Assembly (NCBI GenBank): GCA_020726505.1
Contig: JAHLEZ010000033.1
Location: forward strand, 1 to 64,000
Origin: Leptodontidium sp. MPI-SDFR-AT-0119
Taxonomy: Eukaryota; Ascomycota; Leotiomycetes; Helotiales; Leptodontidiaceae
Direction of reading: 5' to 3'
Length of the DNA stretch: 64,000 bases
Below are positions 1-11,435 of this stretch, piece by piece. The notes beneath the pieces were generated by a model. The model was not told the DNA's origin and made no database searches. It was given only the letters and a program-made list of their open reading frames with translations. Both the position numbers and the translations under genes were made by a program. How positions within the stretch are numbered: position 1 is the stretch's first letter; each line of letters begins with the position of its first letter.

Positions 1-629
1 GTAGTTCATAAAATCCTTGCTTTGTCTTACAAATCTCATCTTATTATTTACTTATTAAAAAACGCCCTACTCCACCTTAGTTTATTATATATTATACTTT
101 ATAAACCCTATTCTTTCATACTGTCCTCTAAAGTCCGAAAAACTACTACTATTTAAACCTAAGGTTTATATATTAAGGACAAGTTTTTGGATAATAGTAA
201 ACTCTTTTAAGTTATTTATATTAACTTTATCTTCCTCCTTAAACGGATCCTCCTTAATTAGTTCCTCTTTTGTAAACGGATCCTCCTTAACTAGTTCCTC
301 CTAACCGGCGCCCTTACTACTACTATTTAAGTCACCGCCTTTATCGTTATTACTACTTAACTCCGAACCCTTTATCTCTATATTTACTTCTTTAATCTAA
401 AAAGAAAGTAGTAGCGTCTTATAAGGTGTAGGCGATATATGCCACTCTAACGTTAAATAAGGGACTAGGCCGCCTTATAGAATCGGGTCGACGATTACGG
501 TTTGGGCTTACTTGTAGATAGGAGTGACGGCGGCTATAAGTCTTATTTTAGTAGTAATGGCAAAGACCTCGATTAACTTCTAGGAACTAAGCACCTTTAA
601 ACTATATTGTATTAGTATATATTGTTAGG

Positions 630-653
630 TTTGAGCATATTAATATACTAAAA
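630..653. repeat. Island palindrome 1 (diverged)
   Basis: Arms TTTGAGCATA and TATACTAAAA flank the 4-bp spacer TTAA. The right arm is a perfect family arm and the left arm has drifted. This is the first of thirteen copies in the window. Confidence 0.6.
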
Positions 654-1039
654 CACTTATATTTGTAGAATTGAGTTAGGGACAAGTGTAAAAACACTAA
701 TACTGAAAGTTAAACAGAGCAAGAATATAAGCTGTGCTTCACGGGTTTAATTCTATAGCGCGGTGCGGGCGCCTCCGCCGAGTTATTTAGTGATAAACTG
801 CATAACAACAGTCGCCTAGCCACGGCCTGTCGACTTAGAAAATCCCCGGCTTTTCAGGAATGCCACTATCTCCGGGGTCTCTTACTATAGTCTATTAAGA
901 TACTGTCGGAAGAGATACTTATTAGTAAGTAATATTAGAGATATAATAGCCGCAGGTATATTATCTTTAGCGTATAAAGAAGTATATGCCGAGTAGAACT
1001 GCCTAAGTAAACGTGGGAGCGTATTATCTAAAGCTAATC

Positions 1040-1640
1040 GGCGAGTATTAGCCTAAGTAGATTTAGGGATTTCGCCTTCCTCAGATGTGCGGTAAGCTGT
1101 AACAATAACGAGTGCGCGATTTCGACTGTTGAGGTTAAATACAGTAGTGAAAAAGACGGTAGTAATTTTAGTAACTTTATCGGCCGTGAAACCGACCTTA
1201 TTGGTCTGCCTATTTTTAGAGGTGAATTAGAATTAAGCCTCTTACAAAGCGTTAACGAAGTCGACTCTTAAGGCCTACATTTACTCCGACTATATGACTT
1301 CGGTAAGTGAAAACTATAAAGGAAGCTTCTTAGGTGTCGGTGGGGGTTTAGTAGTCTTCGGCTTAGTAGAGGTAAAGGTAGAGGTTCTTAAGAATATAAA
1401 GCCTGTTAATGGTTTTTTTAAAGGAGTCGATCCGGTCTTTCCGTCGCTTATTAGCTTAGGTGCGGTTAGAGGTGGTAGACTGAAGCTAGGCTCCTTATTC
1501 AGCGGATTGAATTTCTTATAAATCTTGTCGAAAATGGAGGATAGTTAAAGGGAGAACGGAAGAGGGACTAACGCTAATAGATCTATACCGGTCTCTGCGG
1601 TTAGGAGTAGAGTCTTAGGGCCTAGAACACTAGTACTAAA
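1040..1640 (-). pseudogene. Degraded coding region, unknown protein
   Basis: On the minus strand this stretch reads as protein-like sequence if TAG and TAA are read as Gln. It has a Lys/Pro/Thr-rich segment (about 1300-1420) followed upstream by a more globular segment rich in Phe, Val and Thr (about 1080-1270). It probably starts near the palindrome at 2111-2134, which would sit just upstream of it. I do not recognise a family. The short plus-strand ORF over 1294-1521 is most likely antisense to this relic. Confidence 0.3.
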
Positions 1641-2110
1641 AAGGTTTGTGCTAAAGTTAGGTTAAGGGATTGGATTATTAGTAACTCCTATTCTTGTAGC
1701 TAGCCCTGTTATCACTTTTATACTATATTATATTTTGTTTTCTAGGGTGTCGTCATTATTAGGGTTCAAGATTACATCCCTTAACGTTATAAAGACCTAG
1801 AAGAGTCAGTAAGTAATTAATCTCCGCACGCGCCTCGACTTACCAGAGTTAAAGTTTGTTACGTCCGCGGCGTGACCGGGGTTCGTAGGGGCTGTGTAGG
1901 CGTATTTATAATTAAGATCTTTTTATACGAGATAATAGTATATAAAGAAGTTTTATTGAGAGTAAATGTAGTGTAAAAAGGAGGGATATAAGACGAGGTA
2001 GTGGGCGAAGTGGTTATAAGAAGATACGTCGCGGGGGGAGGAATGTTGTTTGTTTTTGTATACGGTGGTTGCTATTGTTGACACGGCCTGTTGTTAAGTA
2101 ACACCAAATG

Positions 2111-2214
2111 TTTTAGTGTGACGACACGCCAAAATATTTACGCACGGACCTCCGCGCCTATGCCTGCGCCCGCCCCTACGCCCGCTTACCTTTTAGTATA
2201 CTAATATGCTAAAA
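2111..2214. promoter_or_regulatory. Divergent module: two palindromes around a GC-rich core
   Basis: Palindrome 2 (2111-2134, arms TTTTAGTGTG and CACGCCAAAA, spacer ACGA) and palindrome 3 (2191-2214, arms TTTTAGTATA and TATGCTAAAA, spacer CTAA) bracket a GC-rich stretch of about 56 bp. On the minus strand the GC box GGCGCGGAGGTCCGTGCG lies six bases before palindrome 2, the same order as at 3321-3367 and 20,291-20,338. A minus-strand relic lies to the left and a plus-strand relic starts at 2257, so a shared divergent promoter is a reasonable inference. Confidence 0.5.
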
Positions 2215-2256
2215 CAATTTATTAATATTACACTTAATCTTGGTTTCTTAGTAACT

Positions 2257-2911
2257 ATGCCTAAAAACCGAGAACCGACCTTTTGGGGCACACTTACACC
2301 TAGCTTATTATCTTTAATTGATTTCAAGGAAAAGCCTCGTTTTATTAAACAGCTTCTCGCCTAGGTTCGTTCCCCTTCCACGCCGTGCGAGCCCGCGTCG
2401 TTAACTACGCCCAAGTTTCGTGTAATTATAAAGGAAGTGGTTAGCCGTGACAGGAACCTATATATTATAGACTTATACCAGATCGTCTCGGAAGGTAAGT
2501 CTATGCCCTGCCTTTTACCCTACAGCTTTTAACCACAGCCTAGTTGTTTTCAATATAGTAGAAAATGTTACCTCTGCTTTAAGTTCCCTGACTGCCTTAG
2601 TTATCGCAAGCTTAACAGCTAATGAGACACCTGTCACCCTTATACGCCCCGTAAGGCTCCTCTGAACCCAAAACCGTCTGTTATTAAAAACAAGAGTTTA
2701 GTGGTTATTATATATATTCCCTCGCCTTAGCTCTTTAAGAGACATACTTACTTTTTAGTCACGCCTTTACAGAATTCTAGCCCGCTTAGGTCCCTTATAC
2801 TATTAATCTCGTTCTTTACTATAGCTAACGAGATCGGCAATACTAAGGAAGAAACGGTGGTTAGAGAGGTCTAGGTTTACGTTTATTGGAGGTCTTGTAG
2901 AGGATAATAAG
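2257..2911 (+). pseudogene. Degraded ORF after palindrome 3, unknown protein
   Basis: An ATG at 2257 lies 43 bp after palindrome 3. The frame runs about 215 codons to a TAG/TAA pair near 2905-2911 with only TAG/TAA interruptions. The N-terminus reads MPKNREPTFWGTLTPSLLSL and the rest is basic and Ser/Pro-rich. A possible intron donor (GTAAGT) follows codon 80 or so, but the frame is also open through it. No family is recognised. The position right behind the palindrome matches the relics starting at 3447 and 10,028. Confidence 0.35.
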
Positions 2912-3320
2912 ATTAGGGGTTATGAATCCTTGTCTATATAGTATAAAATAATAATAAGAAGTCGGTTATAATTAAATTAAATTTAGATTTGTGACAGCAC
3001 CTTCTTTAATTAGTTACTATAATACATACTTTATTAGGACAATATACTATATTAATGTCAAAACTATCGCTATTATATGTTCTTAAATAGCGGGGGAAAC
3101 TATAATAAAGAAGAGCTCGTCTTAATTAAGAGGTGGTCGAGGGCGAGGAAGTGTAAGGTTATATTAATAGGTGTAAGGCAGGACAAGAGTTAGTCCCTAG
3201 GTTAAGAAAATGTCTGATGACAAGAGATTCGTTATCTAGACTGTATTATGGCTAATAACGAGAAAACTGTTACGCGGATGCGGCCTAGTTGCTGGGCGAG
3301 TTAAGCCGGGGGGCAACGCG
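2912..3320. other. AT-rich gap, no gene seen
   Basis: RIP-like AT-rich sequence ending in a GC-rich rise from about 3270. I see no convincing coding pattern on either strand. Confidence 0.4.
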
Positions 3321-3367
3321 GCGCGGGGGTCCGTGCGTTATTGTTTTAGTATACTAGTATGCTAAAA
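3321..3367 (+). promoter_or_regulatory. GC box plus palindrome 4
   Basis: The box GCGCGGGGGTCCGTGCG (3321-3337) is followed six bases later by a 24-bp palindrome (3344-3367, arms TTTTAGTATA and TATGCTAAAA, spacer CTAG). An ATG opens at 3447, 80 bp downstream. Box, palindrome and gene come in the same order and near-identical spacing at two other places in the island. Confidence 0.5.
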
Positions 3368-3446
3368 CATTTCCTACTGTAAAGTAAATACTCTTACTTT
3401 CGTATTTATTATACTACTTGGATTTTATTCCGCCACGAACTTGACA

Positions 3447-4690
3447 ATGTCTAACTTAAAGGGTCCTTATTAGGGCCAGTTATCGCCCGGCTCAGCCGCA
3501 AGCCCTGTTCAATAATAAGCACCTAAGTCCATTCTAGTACTCGTTATAAATGTGAGTCCCTCTCTAACAATGCCGGACGTTACAGCTAATAGGACCAAGC
3601 TATAAACTATCGTTTATAAAATCGTCTCTAGGGGCTCCGAGAACACAAAACTAAAACTATTCCGAATCTTAGCTAAGGGTATATTCACTAGTTCTAGCTG
3701 ACTTCTTACTTCTTAATACGAGTATAGTTTACTTCTCTCGTATTCTAGTACTATTAGAGGTTCGTATAAATCGCGTGTTATATATATTATTGCCCTAGTT
3801 ATATTAAATCTCTACTAACTTTTTAGTCTCGGCGGACTATAATAAAAGTATACTCGGAACTCCACGTACCTCGCGCCTATTTACCGAGAGTAAAGTCGAA
3901 TTCGGTTCGAATTATAGCTCGGCACTAGACATTAATTAGTTAGCGTAAGTATATCGGGTTTTAGAATTAGAGAGGCGTGGCAAGGTTATACTTTAGTTAA
4001 TGGGTATAAAGACAAATATAACGACGAGGGCATAAAATATACTTCGAGTCTTTAATCTTTTACTTTATTACTTATTGTGATATAGTCTGCCTTGATTTAG
4101 GGGTATGCGATAAGACAAAAGTACTTGGTCGTAAGTAGGAAACTAATAGGAGTTAGAAAGTACGAGAAGGAGCTTAAGAGGAGAGGCAAAGCTTAAGTAC
4201 TTAAGGTATAAGTAATATAATATTTTAACGAGATAATATAATTAGCGACTGTTAAAGATCTTAAGAAATCTAGTTTAGCAAAGGAAAAAAAACGAAAGTC
4301 TATAATTTAAAAGAACGTAAAGGAACTCGAGGCTCTCTTAAAACAATAGACGAAAGTCTACGAAAAGCTACAGGCTTAATACGATAAAGCAAAAGAGGAA
4401 ATAGAAAAGTAAAGCTAAGAAGCCTAGACTAAGGAAGAGCTTCTTTAAACTTTGTAAGTAAGTGTTATTTCTAAGGAAAATTAAGAAAGTGAGTATTAAG
4501 GATAACTCTAAGATACCCGGAATCGCGCCAGTACTATATTAATAAAGTAAGAGCAAGCTAAACTTAAGACCACACATCTCGAGAAACGTATTAAAGAAGA
4601 AGAGCCTCGAGTAAAGAAAGCCAAGGTTTAAAGTACTAGTTTATTGAATGTTCTCGAATCACTTCTTTAAAGAAGATTACGACGTTTAAA
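3447..4690 (+). pseudogene. Degraded ORF with C-terminal coiled coil, unknown protein
   Basis: From the ATG at 3447 a single frame continues for about 410 codons, interrupted by TAG/TAA and a TGA near 3690. The middle (about 3880-4200) looks globular, with short readable pieces such as SVSISGFRIREAWQGYTLVN. The C-terminal third (about 4250-4640) is highly charged with a heptad-like pattern, for example KELEALLK and EKLQAQYDKAKEEIEK with stops read as Gln, so a coiled coil is likely. No known family is recognised. The palindrome module sits directly upstream. Confidence 0.45.
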
Positions 4691-5009
4691 GCTCTTCTTA
4701 AGAAGATTAATACTAAGTAAAATATTAATCCTAGTAAGGTTAATCTTATAGTATCCCTCGTTAATTATAATGATAGAGAAATTATTATCGTAGCTCACGT
4801 TAGAAAATTAGGTCTTAATAATAATAAATAGTCACGTATTTACTCGAAGATTCGATTTATGTCTTTGTAAACTTGTGTGTTATTATAATAATATCTTATA
4901 TAGTATTCTAATAGACTAAACGCCCCGTGAGCTTAAATGTGTTTTACTTTCTTACTTAATTTTCTTACTAAGGATAAACTCTAAAATTAATTATAACTTA
5001 ATCTTAATA

Positions 5010-6340
5010 TATACTATTAAGTCCATAGAATACTTTGGCTTCTTAGTATAATCCTAAAAACTCTCTTAAACTAATTAAATAAGTCCGCGATTAGAGATAT
5101 TATTATATAAGACGAAGTCAGTACCGCCAGTTCTTGTAGTAATATTAACCACCGTAATGAAATGGCTGCTGTTTAGATTAAAGATCGTAGTAAAGTATAC
5201 GTATCGGGTCTAGACTTAAATAACACTTCTATCTAGGCCTACTTAGGGAAAGTCTAGAGTAACCGGCTTGAAGCTGCTAGGTTTCTAGGCGCCCGGGGCT
5301 TAGAAGTTCCGAATAGCGAGTGTTATAGGAGGCCGGTCTAGTACCACAGGCAGTCGATTTACATCGGGTCTCTCGTTTTTGTAAAGCTTATAGCGAGGGA
5401 TAGTCTGGTTCGTATAAGCCTTGGTTTTTATACGTATAGCTAAGAAGATTTGTAGCTGTTATTAAAATGTAGGGGCATTAGTAACCTAGTTAACGAGGTC
5501 GACGACGAGAAAGAGACCGTTTTAAATAAACTTAAAGGGTTAGTTCCCTTTAAGCCTTCACATCTACTGCCTATTGCTATAGTATCTGTTTGCGACAAGC
5601 CAGGTTGTATTATATTAGGGGATATAGTAGGCAAGGTCCTCGAACACTATAATAGCACCGTAGAATTTGCCGATTTTATAATAGCTCGGATCTTTGAAGG
5701 CCAGCGCGGTCCTTAATACGTCCCGAAGATCTATTATGTTATCTTAAGTGAGGGATGCCTAAGGCTTCTTAATAATCGCTATGGCTACGTGGGAAACCTT
5801 GCCGCGAGGAGTATTGTCGCGCATAAGGCGAGCGGCAACTTAATCTACTTAAGTTCTATTAGTATTAAGAAATAGTAATAGGACGATAACGGAGTCTAAG
5901 GCACAGGAGTTGCTCTTTTAGACAGGTCCTCGAACAAACCGATTAGCCTAGTCATAGGAAGTTTACTGCTAGGTACTATTAATGTAGTGAGAGCGTTTAA
6001 GAGGGATATTAGGGAAGCCGAGGACGGAGACGTTTTTTAATTTAACACGAACGCGAGTTATAAATGAGCGACTGAGGTTAGTATCGCGTATAATAGCGTT
6101 AGTGGCGGAAGAGATAATGTCGTCGTTTAATGCCTAGGTAAAGACGACGATGTCTGGACTACTTGGGACGATTTTGTTTAAGAATTCTTAAAGGAGGCTG
6201 TTTGTAATTAGGAGATGTTATAAGAGTAGATTAAGGGTCGGCTTACTAGTCGGGATAATAGTTAAACTAACGGATTATACTAAGAATCTCCGAAGTTAGG
6301 GTTTCGAGTTCCTTTATAGTAGTATAATTATAGGAATGTA
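5010..6340 (+). pseudogene. Degraded globular ORF, unknown protein
   Basis: The plus strand reads as a continuous globular protein of roughly 440 residues when TAG and TAA are taken as Gln. Patches such as LGARGLEVPNSECYRRPVQ (near 5285-5340), VSVCDKPGCIILGDIVGKVL (near 5585-5645) and LLNNRYGYVGNLAARSIVA (near 5765-5820) look like real protein, not random translation. I do not recognise the family. It follows the coiled-coil relic in the same direction and ends just before palindrome 5. The minus-strand ORF at 5440-5634 is its antisense shadow. Confidence 0.45.
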
Positions 6341-6394
6341 GACTAGAGAGAGTTAAGGGTGTGGTTAAGGATTAGGATTAAAGGTACGCGAATG

Positions 6395-6507
6395 TTTTAG
6401 TATATTAGTATACTAAAACATTAGTGGGGTTGTTATAGCACCGAGCTTACAGCGACGTCGCGCGGGGTGGCCCGGCAGCCGGGTTTTAATATACTAGTAT
6501 ACTTAAA
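6395..6507. promoter_or_regulatory. Palindromes 5 and 6 around a GC-rich core
   Basis: Palindrome 5 (6395-6418, arms TTTTAGTATA and TATACTAAAA, spacer TTAG) and palindrome 6 (6484-6507, arms TTTTAATATA and TATACTTAAA, spacer CTAG) flank about 65 bp, of which the right half is GC-rich. The next relic starts about 70-90 bp after palindrome 6. Confidence 0.5.
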
Positions 6508-6574
6508 TCGCGCATAGTCTACCGCGCACTAAAACATAAATAATTATAAGCACCCCTCCTTTTCTTTAAACATT

Positions 6575-7510
6575 ACTAACTTCATTAATAGCAACAGCAA
6601 CGGCATTCACGATAGACCTAGGACTAAGCGGAATCTTAACTATAAATTAATTACGAGCACGGGTAATTCTCCCTTCCTAGCTTTTATATTAGGCTCGCAC
6701 TTATAATTCTAGCTTCTTAACGTAGGTCGGGAGTTGCTTGTTACGACTAAGGACGGAGCAGAGCTCTATTATCTCGTTTATAAAAGTAAGCTTCTTTCTC
6801 CGCTCGCTAAATATACTCTAATAAGGGTAGTTGTCTATCCCGAAGGACTTTAACCTTCTTTGACTAAATCCACGAGAACTAAGCCGGTCGCCCTAGTGAA
6901 CGTTACCGCGGAACCGAAACTTAATACATCGTCTATTACGGCCTTAACCGCTCGTCTAAAAGCTAAACCTAAGACTATACCGTCAGCAGGCCCTAAGCTA
7001 TTAACGCCCGAAACATAAGCTCCTAAGACTAAGCCTAAGCCGATCCCTTAACCCTCCTCTTAACCCTTGTCCTAGTCCCTCCCCGCCCCTAAAGAAAGTA
7101 TACTAAAGAGGACCTCGGTTGTCCTTGTTTACTTATTGACCTTTACTTAAAAGCTAAACTTTCTGTTTAAGGGCGCTACTCTAGACTCGAGCCTTCCCCC
7201 GGCCTCTGATAGTAAGTCGTACCTCTGCTAATAAGGCTCGTATATTAACGATTTAATAGTAGAATCCCTGCTAGACTAACTAATGCCTATTAGTTCGTTC
7301 AAGCCTTTTAGCGTATATACCCCGACTAAGCTATAAACTTATACCTCTCTTTCTAAGAAGCACTCCTTGTCGGGAGACAAGAAGGAGTCGGTATTTAAGA
7401 AGCAAAAGTAGAAGTTAGATAATAAGGCGCTTAGAGCTCTAATTCCTATAGGTTTAGTGAAGACAATAGATACAAAGTAAGTAAAAAAGAAGACCTCGTA
7501 GAGAGGGGCC
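6575..7510 (+). pseudogene. Degraded ORF, Pro/Lys-rich C-terminus, unknown protein
   Basis: Codons in phase with 6593 give a protein-like reading with only TAG/TAA stops. A globular N-terminal part (about 6600-6840) includes VGRELLVTTKDGAELYYLVY. A Pro/Ser/Lys-rich linker (about 6950-7100) and a Lys-rich tail (about 7340-7500) follow. The original start codon is not visible and may have been ATG changed to ATA. No family is recognised. Confidence 0.35.
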
Positions 7511-8159
7511 CGGCCGTATATATAGTAAAATATTATAATTTAATGAAGCAATAATATGATTTTAAAGCAAGGCTCGTAGTAATATATTATGTATTACACA
7601 TTAAACATGACCGTGATTGTGTTATCGCGAGCACGACGACAGCTCTTCTCTTAAAATACTCGCGGTAATAATAATCTTGTTATGGCGGCATTATATGTCG
7701 ACTTATTTAATACGGATTATAAGACTCGTAAGGAGGGGTAATAACAAATCTATGTCTGCTATAATATTGCCGAAATTAGTCGTACAAGTAAGATAACGCC
7801 GGTTTAGTAACAAGCTCCTTCCTAATAACACGCTTTTTGCGTAACAATACGCTCTTCCCTATAACACGCCAGCATATTTTTAGCGCCCCGCAACACTTAT
7901 AACAAAACATGCCCCGCAATATTTATAATAAAACATGTCCTACTCGCCCTCTCCCTCTTATTCCTAAGAATGTTTCTAGTAACCCACTATAAAATACGTC
8001 CCGCTAATATTATTTTATAAGGCAGCGCCCTCATAAGGGAATACTAATCTGTACGCCCCTCCCCCCTTTCCTTAGACGCGGTACTAATAGACGTAGCTCT
8101 TTTAGTAAATTATATACTACTTAATCCTCGAACTATCGAATACCCGGCTAGAGAAGATC

Positions 8160-9770
8160 TCTCGTATCCAAGATGCCTTTCGATCGCTCGCAAAAACCTT
8201 ATAAACATCCTCGACGCCGTCCTTGCCTTTATAATTAAAACCGTCCGCTCGAGAGCCTCTCCCCACGCTTTAACCGCTAATGTATTACTAATTAACTCCA
8301 GTCCAGGCTCTCTTTAGTACATTTATAGCATTCCCTTTACCTTACTAAGACCGAATCCCCTTGCCTTCTACGACTATACTTTCTCTTAATATGTCCTTTA
8401 CGACCTTCGCTACCTTACCTCTCACCTCTTCGAATTACCTTTCTCTAACGTTCGCCCCTTTAAACCTCCCCTCCTTAAATATCCCTTTTACGAATCCCCC
8501 CTCTTCGAATCTACCGTCCTTAAATTTGCTGTCGTCGAATCCCCCCTCGTTAAATCTGCCGTCCTTAAATCTGCCGTCGTCGAATCCCCCCTCGTCGAAT
8601 CTACTGTCCTCGAATCCCCCCTTATCGAACCTTACTTTTTCGAATATATTATCTTTAAACGAACCTCGAGTAAGTCCTTCTCTAGAATTACCTTTTATAT
8701 TAGACTCCGCGGAACAGCGCCTTTCAAAACGAAGAAAGGTATTTAATAAGCCAAGAGCTAGTATAAGATTAACGTTAAGTCTTTAACCGGCTATTATATA
8801 ATAACAAAGCCAAAGCTTAGACCTAAAAGTAATAAACGTTTTCTAGCACGAGCTATAGTAATTAACAATTAAAGGAAAAAGAAATAACTCTGCTGTATTA
8901 TATAACGTTACTCTAATACAAATTACGTTCTTTAAAGAGTTCTTCTTTAAAAACACCTTCGAAGTAGCCTATTAAACGCGAATTATTAAGCTTTTAAATA
9001 AGATTATTGAATTTAATAAGGCTAAGGCGTTAGTAGTAGTTCTTATAATAGAGAAGGCGTCTAAGCAGAGCTCGATGCCTAAGATATAAACCTTTTTCTC
9101 GTTATACGCTAAGGTCGAGACTAAAGTCACAAAAGAGGAGATAACAGTTAAAATTACTAATATAATACGTGGATTTAAGTTATATAAAAGCTATATATAT
9201 TTGCGGACGAAAGTAATAAGACTGAACGGGGTAGAGTTACGAGACTTCCTCTGGGTAATAGGTTACGAAACTAAATAAGGAGTCGACATTCGCAGTTGTG
9301 TCTTAGAATACCTGGCCACTTAGTTAAAGTTAATAAAGGAATAACTAAGTAGTCAGTTATAGATGCACTATAGGATTTACATACTAGTATAGTAGTTTGG
9401 GAAGGGTATTGTAATACTTCTTCTGAAGGGTGCTGCTAGCTAGTAAGTAGCTTCCTTGGCCCCTACTAGTTGCAGTTTTAACAGCTTTTAGAATTCATAA
9501 GCTCGGGACTTAGAAAACGGAGAAAATTACTAAGGTACTCTTTAACGCCTTCCTTAAAGTAATTAGTGTTTGCTCGGCCGTAGAATGCTTAATTCCTTAC
9601 GTTATAAGAGACGTAGGTGTTACCTTCTCTTCTTTTTAAGCACTACGAGGGGCTTATAAACTAAACCTCTCTTTACTTTAAACCCTCGACCTCTTACGAA
9701 AGACAAAGAAAGTTACGAGCGAAGCCTCTTCTCTTTAATGACATTTGTACTTGACTTATATTGTTTGCTA
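8160..9770 (+). pseudogene. Degraded ORF with pentapeptide-repeat N-terminus, unknown protein
   Basis: The region from about 8361 is open for 141 codons and encodes a run of five-residue repeats of the form (S/L)-N-(P/L)-P-S. It then continues past TAG/TAA stops into a globular segment (about 8860-9330) with readable pieces such as FFKNTFEVAY and NGVELRDFLWVIGYETKQG. A frame change may occur near 9380. The open reading starts from TTG, so the true start is upstream or lost. No family is recognised. Confidence 0.4.
8421..8660 (+). repeat. 15-bp coding minisatellite
   Basis: About fifteen imperfect copies of a 15-bp unit such as TCGAATCCCCCCTCG or TTAAATCTGCCGTCC. Unit length is a multiple of three, so the repeat stays in frame and yields the pentapeptide array described for the surrounding relic. 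Confidence 0.7.
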
Positions 9771-9954
9771 TTACTTGCTATTAATCATTACTTTAAAGGA
9801 GGATAATTATTGCCTAGGGCTATATATAAATAAATTACGCTTAGTTATATATTATGATTATAAATATATAAAACTAATTTCCTATAAGTGTAAGGGTTTT
9901 TATAGTAAGGACCGTTTTTAGCGGTCGCCTAGTGAATAAAACTAATCCTTAGGG

Positions 9955-9978
9955 TTTTAATATATTAGTATACTTAAA
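9955..9978 (+). promoter_or_regulatory. Island palindrome 7
   Basis: Arms TTTTAATATA and TATACTTAAA with spacer TTAG, closely matching palindrome 6. An ATG opens at 10,028, 50 bp downstream. Confidence 0.5.
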
Positions 9979-10027
9979 TATTAACTAAACCACCTTTATT
10001 ATTTCTCTCTTAGCTCTTTATTTCTTT

Positions 10028-11050
10028 ATGCCTTAATATATGCTCTGCCTATCCGAACCTTCACTGTATAGTATTAGTTACTTATTTAATAGCAAAAGCT
10101 TCGCTGAAACTAGGGAGGGTGCGTGGAAGGCCACAAGCATCGCCGACTACCTCTCGAAGTCGATTAACTAGAGGGCGTGGAAGGCCGCGTGCTTTACCGG
10201 GCTAATTTACAGCTAGGAGCTAATCGAGAAGTAATGTCGTAGGGTTAATAGATCGTTTTGTTACTGTATAAATTATCTAAACTAAAGCCGCTTTTACTAA
10301 TTCGTAATAGAACTCTTCACATAGCTCCTCTACAACTCTATTGGCCGCTTCTTACGTTACTTCTCCTCTACTAGAACCCGATACATCTAGTACTCCTCGA
10401 CTGACTCCTAGACTCCCTATTATAAATTTCTCGACGCCAAGGTAGAGTCGCAAGTATAAGGAGGATTCAGATACTTCGAAGTTATTAAGCTTTGGGTTTA
10501 CTCTAGTATAGTCACTTTTATTAACCACGGGAAATAATCTAGAGATCTTATTTAATACGGATTCTGGTTTTGCTACTATCTATTCTCTCTTACTAGATAC
10601 AAGCCGTAGTCTAGGGATCTTATTTAATGTGGATTCTGGTTTTACTACTATTTATTCTCTCTTACTAAATATAAGCCGCAGTCTAGGGATCTTATCCAAT
10701 GCGGATTCTGGCTTTACTACTATCTATTTTCTCTTACCAAATATAAGCCACAGTCTAAGGATCTTATCTAATTTAGATTCTAGCTTTGCTTTTATTTATT
10801 CTCTCTTGCCAAATATAAGCCGTAGTACAGGGATTTTATTTAATAGGGATTCTGGCTTTGTAACTATTTATTCTCTCTTACCGAATATAAAAAGCAGTCT
10901 TGGAATAGCGTTAATTACACAATCTAAGTTTACTCTCTTATTTCTATTACCTCCAAACCTAAACAATAATCCTACGATCACATCAATTACACGTTCTAAA
11001 TCTCCTTACTTATTTTTATCCCCTCTGAACGTAAACAATAATCCTTGAGT
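10028..11050 (+). pseudogene. Degraded ORF with 24-residue tandem repeats
   Basis: The ATG at 10,028 begins a frame (MPxYMLCLSEPSLYSISYLF) that continues through TAG/TAA stops into five or six tandem 24-residue repeats (about 10,520-10,920). Each repeat has the pattern QSRDLI-QCGFW-YYYLFSLTKYKP. In the third copy the Gln codons survive as CAG and CAA, while the matching positions in the neighbouring copies are TAG and TAA. That fixes the frame and shows RIP directly. The open reading at 10,629-11,048 is the other frame of the same repeats. Aromatic-rich repeats suggest a structural or membrane-associated role, but no family is recognised. Confidence 0.45.
10487..10920 (+). repeat. 72-bp tandem repeat
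   Basis: GGATTCTGG landmarks fall at 10,559, 10,631, 10,703, 10,775 and 10,847, exactly 72 bp apart, with a diverged copy before and after. Differences between copies are mostly C/T and G/A transitions. Confidence 0.85.
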
Positions 11051-11435
11051 ATCGCCGGTGACAACCTTTAGCCCCGCTTTAATATAAACCCTTTTCTTAA
11101 ATAAAAGGAATAGTCTAGGAATCTTGTCTAACTTAAACTCACGCTTTATAACTATACGACCTCTTTTATTAGAGTCAAGACATCACTCTTCTAGCGACTT
11201 AGTCGATTTATCCCTAAATACTTAATATTTTACTTCTTAAGGAATAAAACCTTTATTGTTAAAATTATTTAGTATAAAAGAGGGCAGTTCTGTAAGCCTT
11301 TCGGAAAGAAAAGGTCGATTAGTCTATTATAAGGAGCTAGACTAAAAGATGGGAGGGTTTAGGAAAAGGCTCTCATAGTTACTAAAGACCGAGGCAAGAT
11401 TAAGTTAAGGCACCGCTTAAGATAAGGATATAAAG

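Noticed and set aside
10629..11048. Open 139-codon frame over the 72-bp repeats.
   Set aside because: Surviving CAG/CAA codons in one repeat copy, matched by TAG/TAA in others, identify a different frame as the original one.
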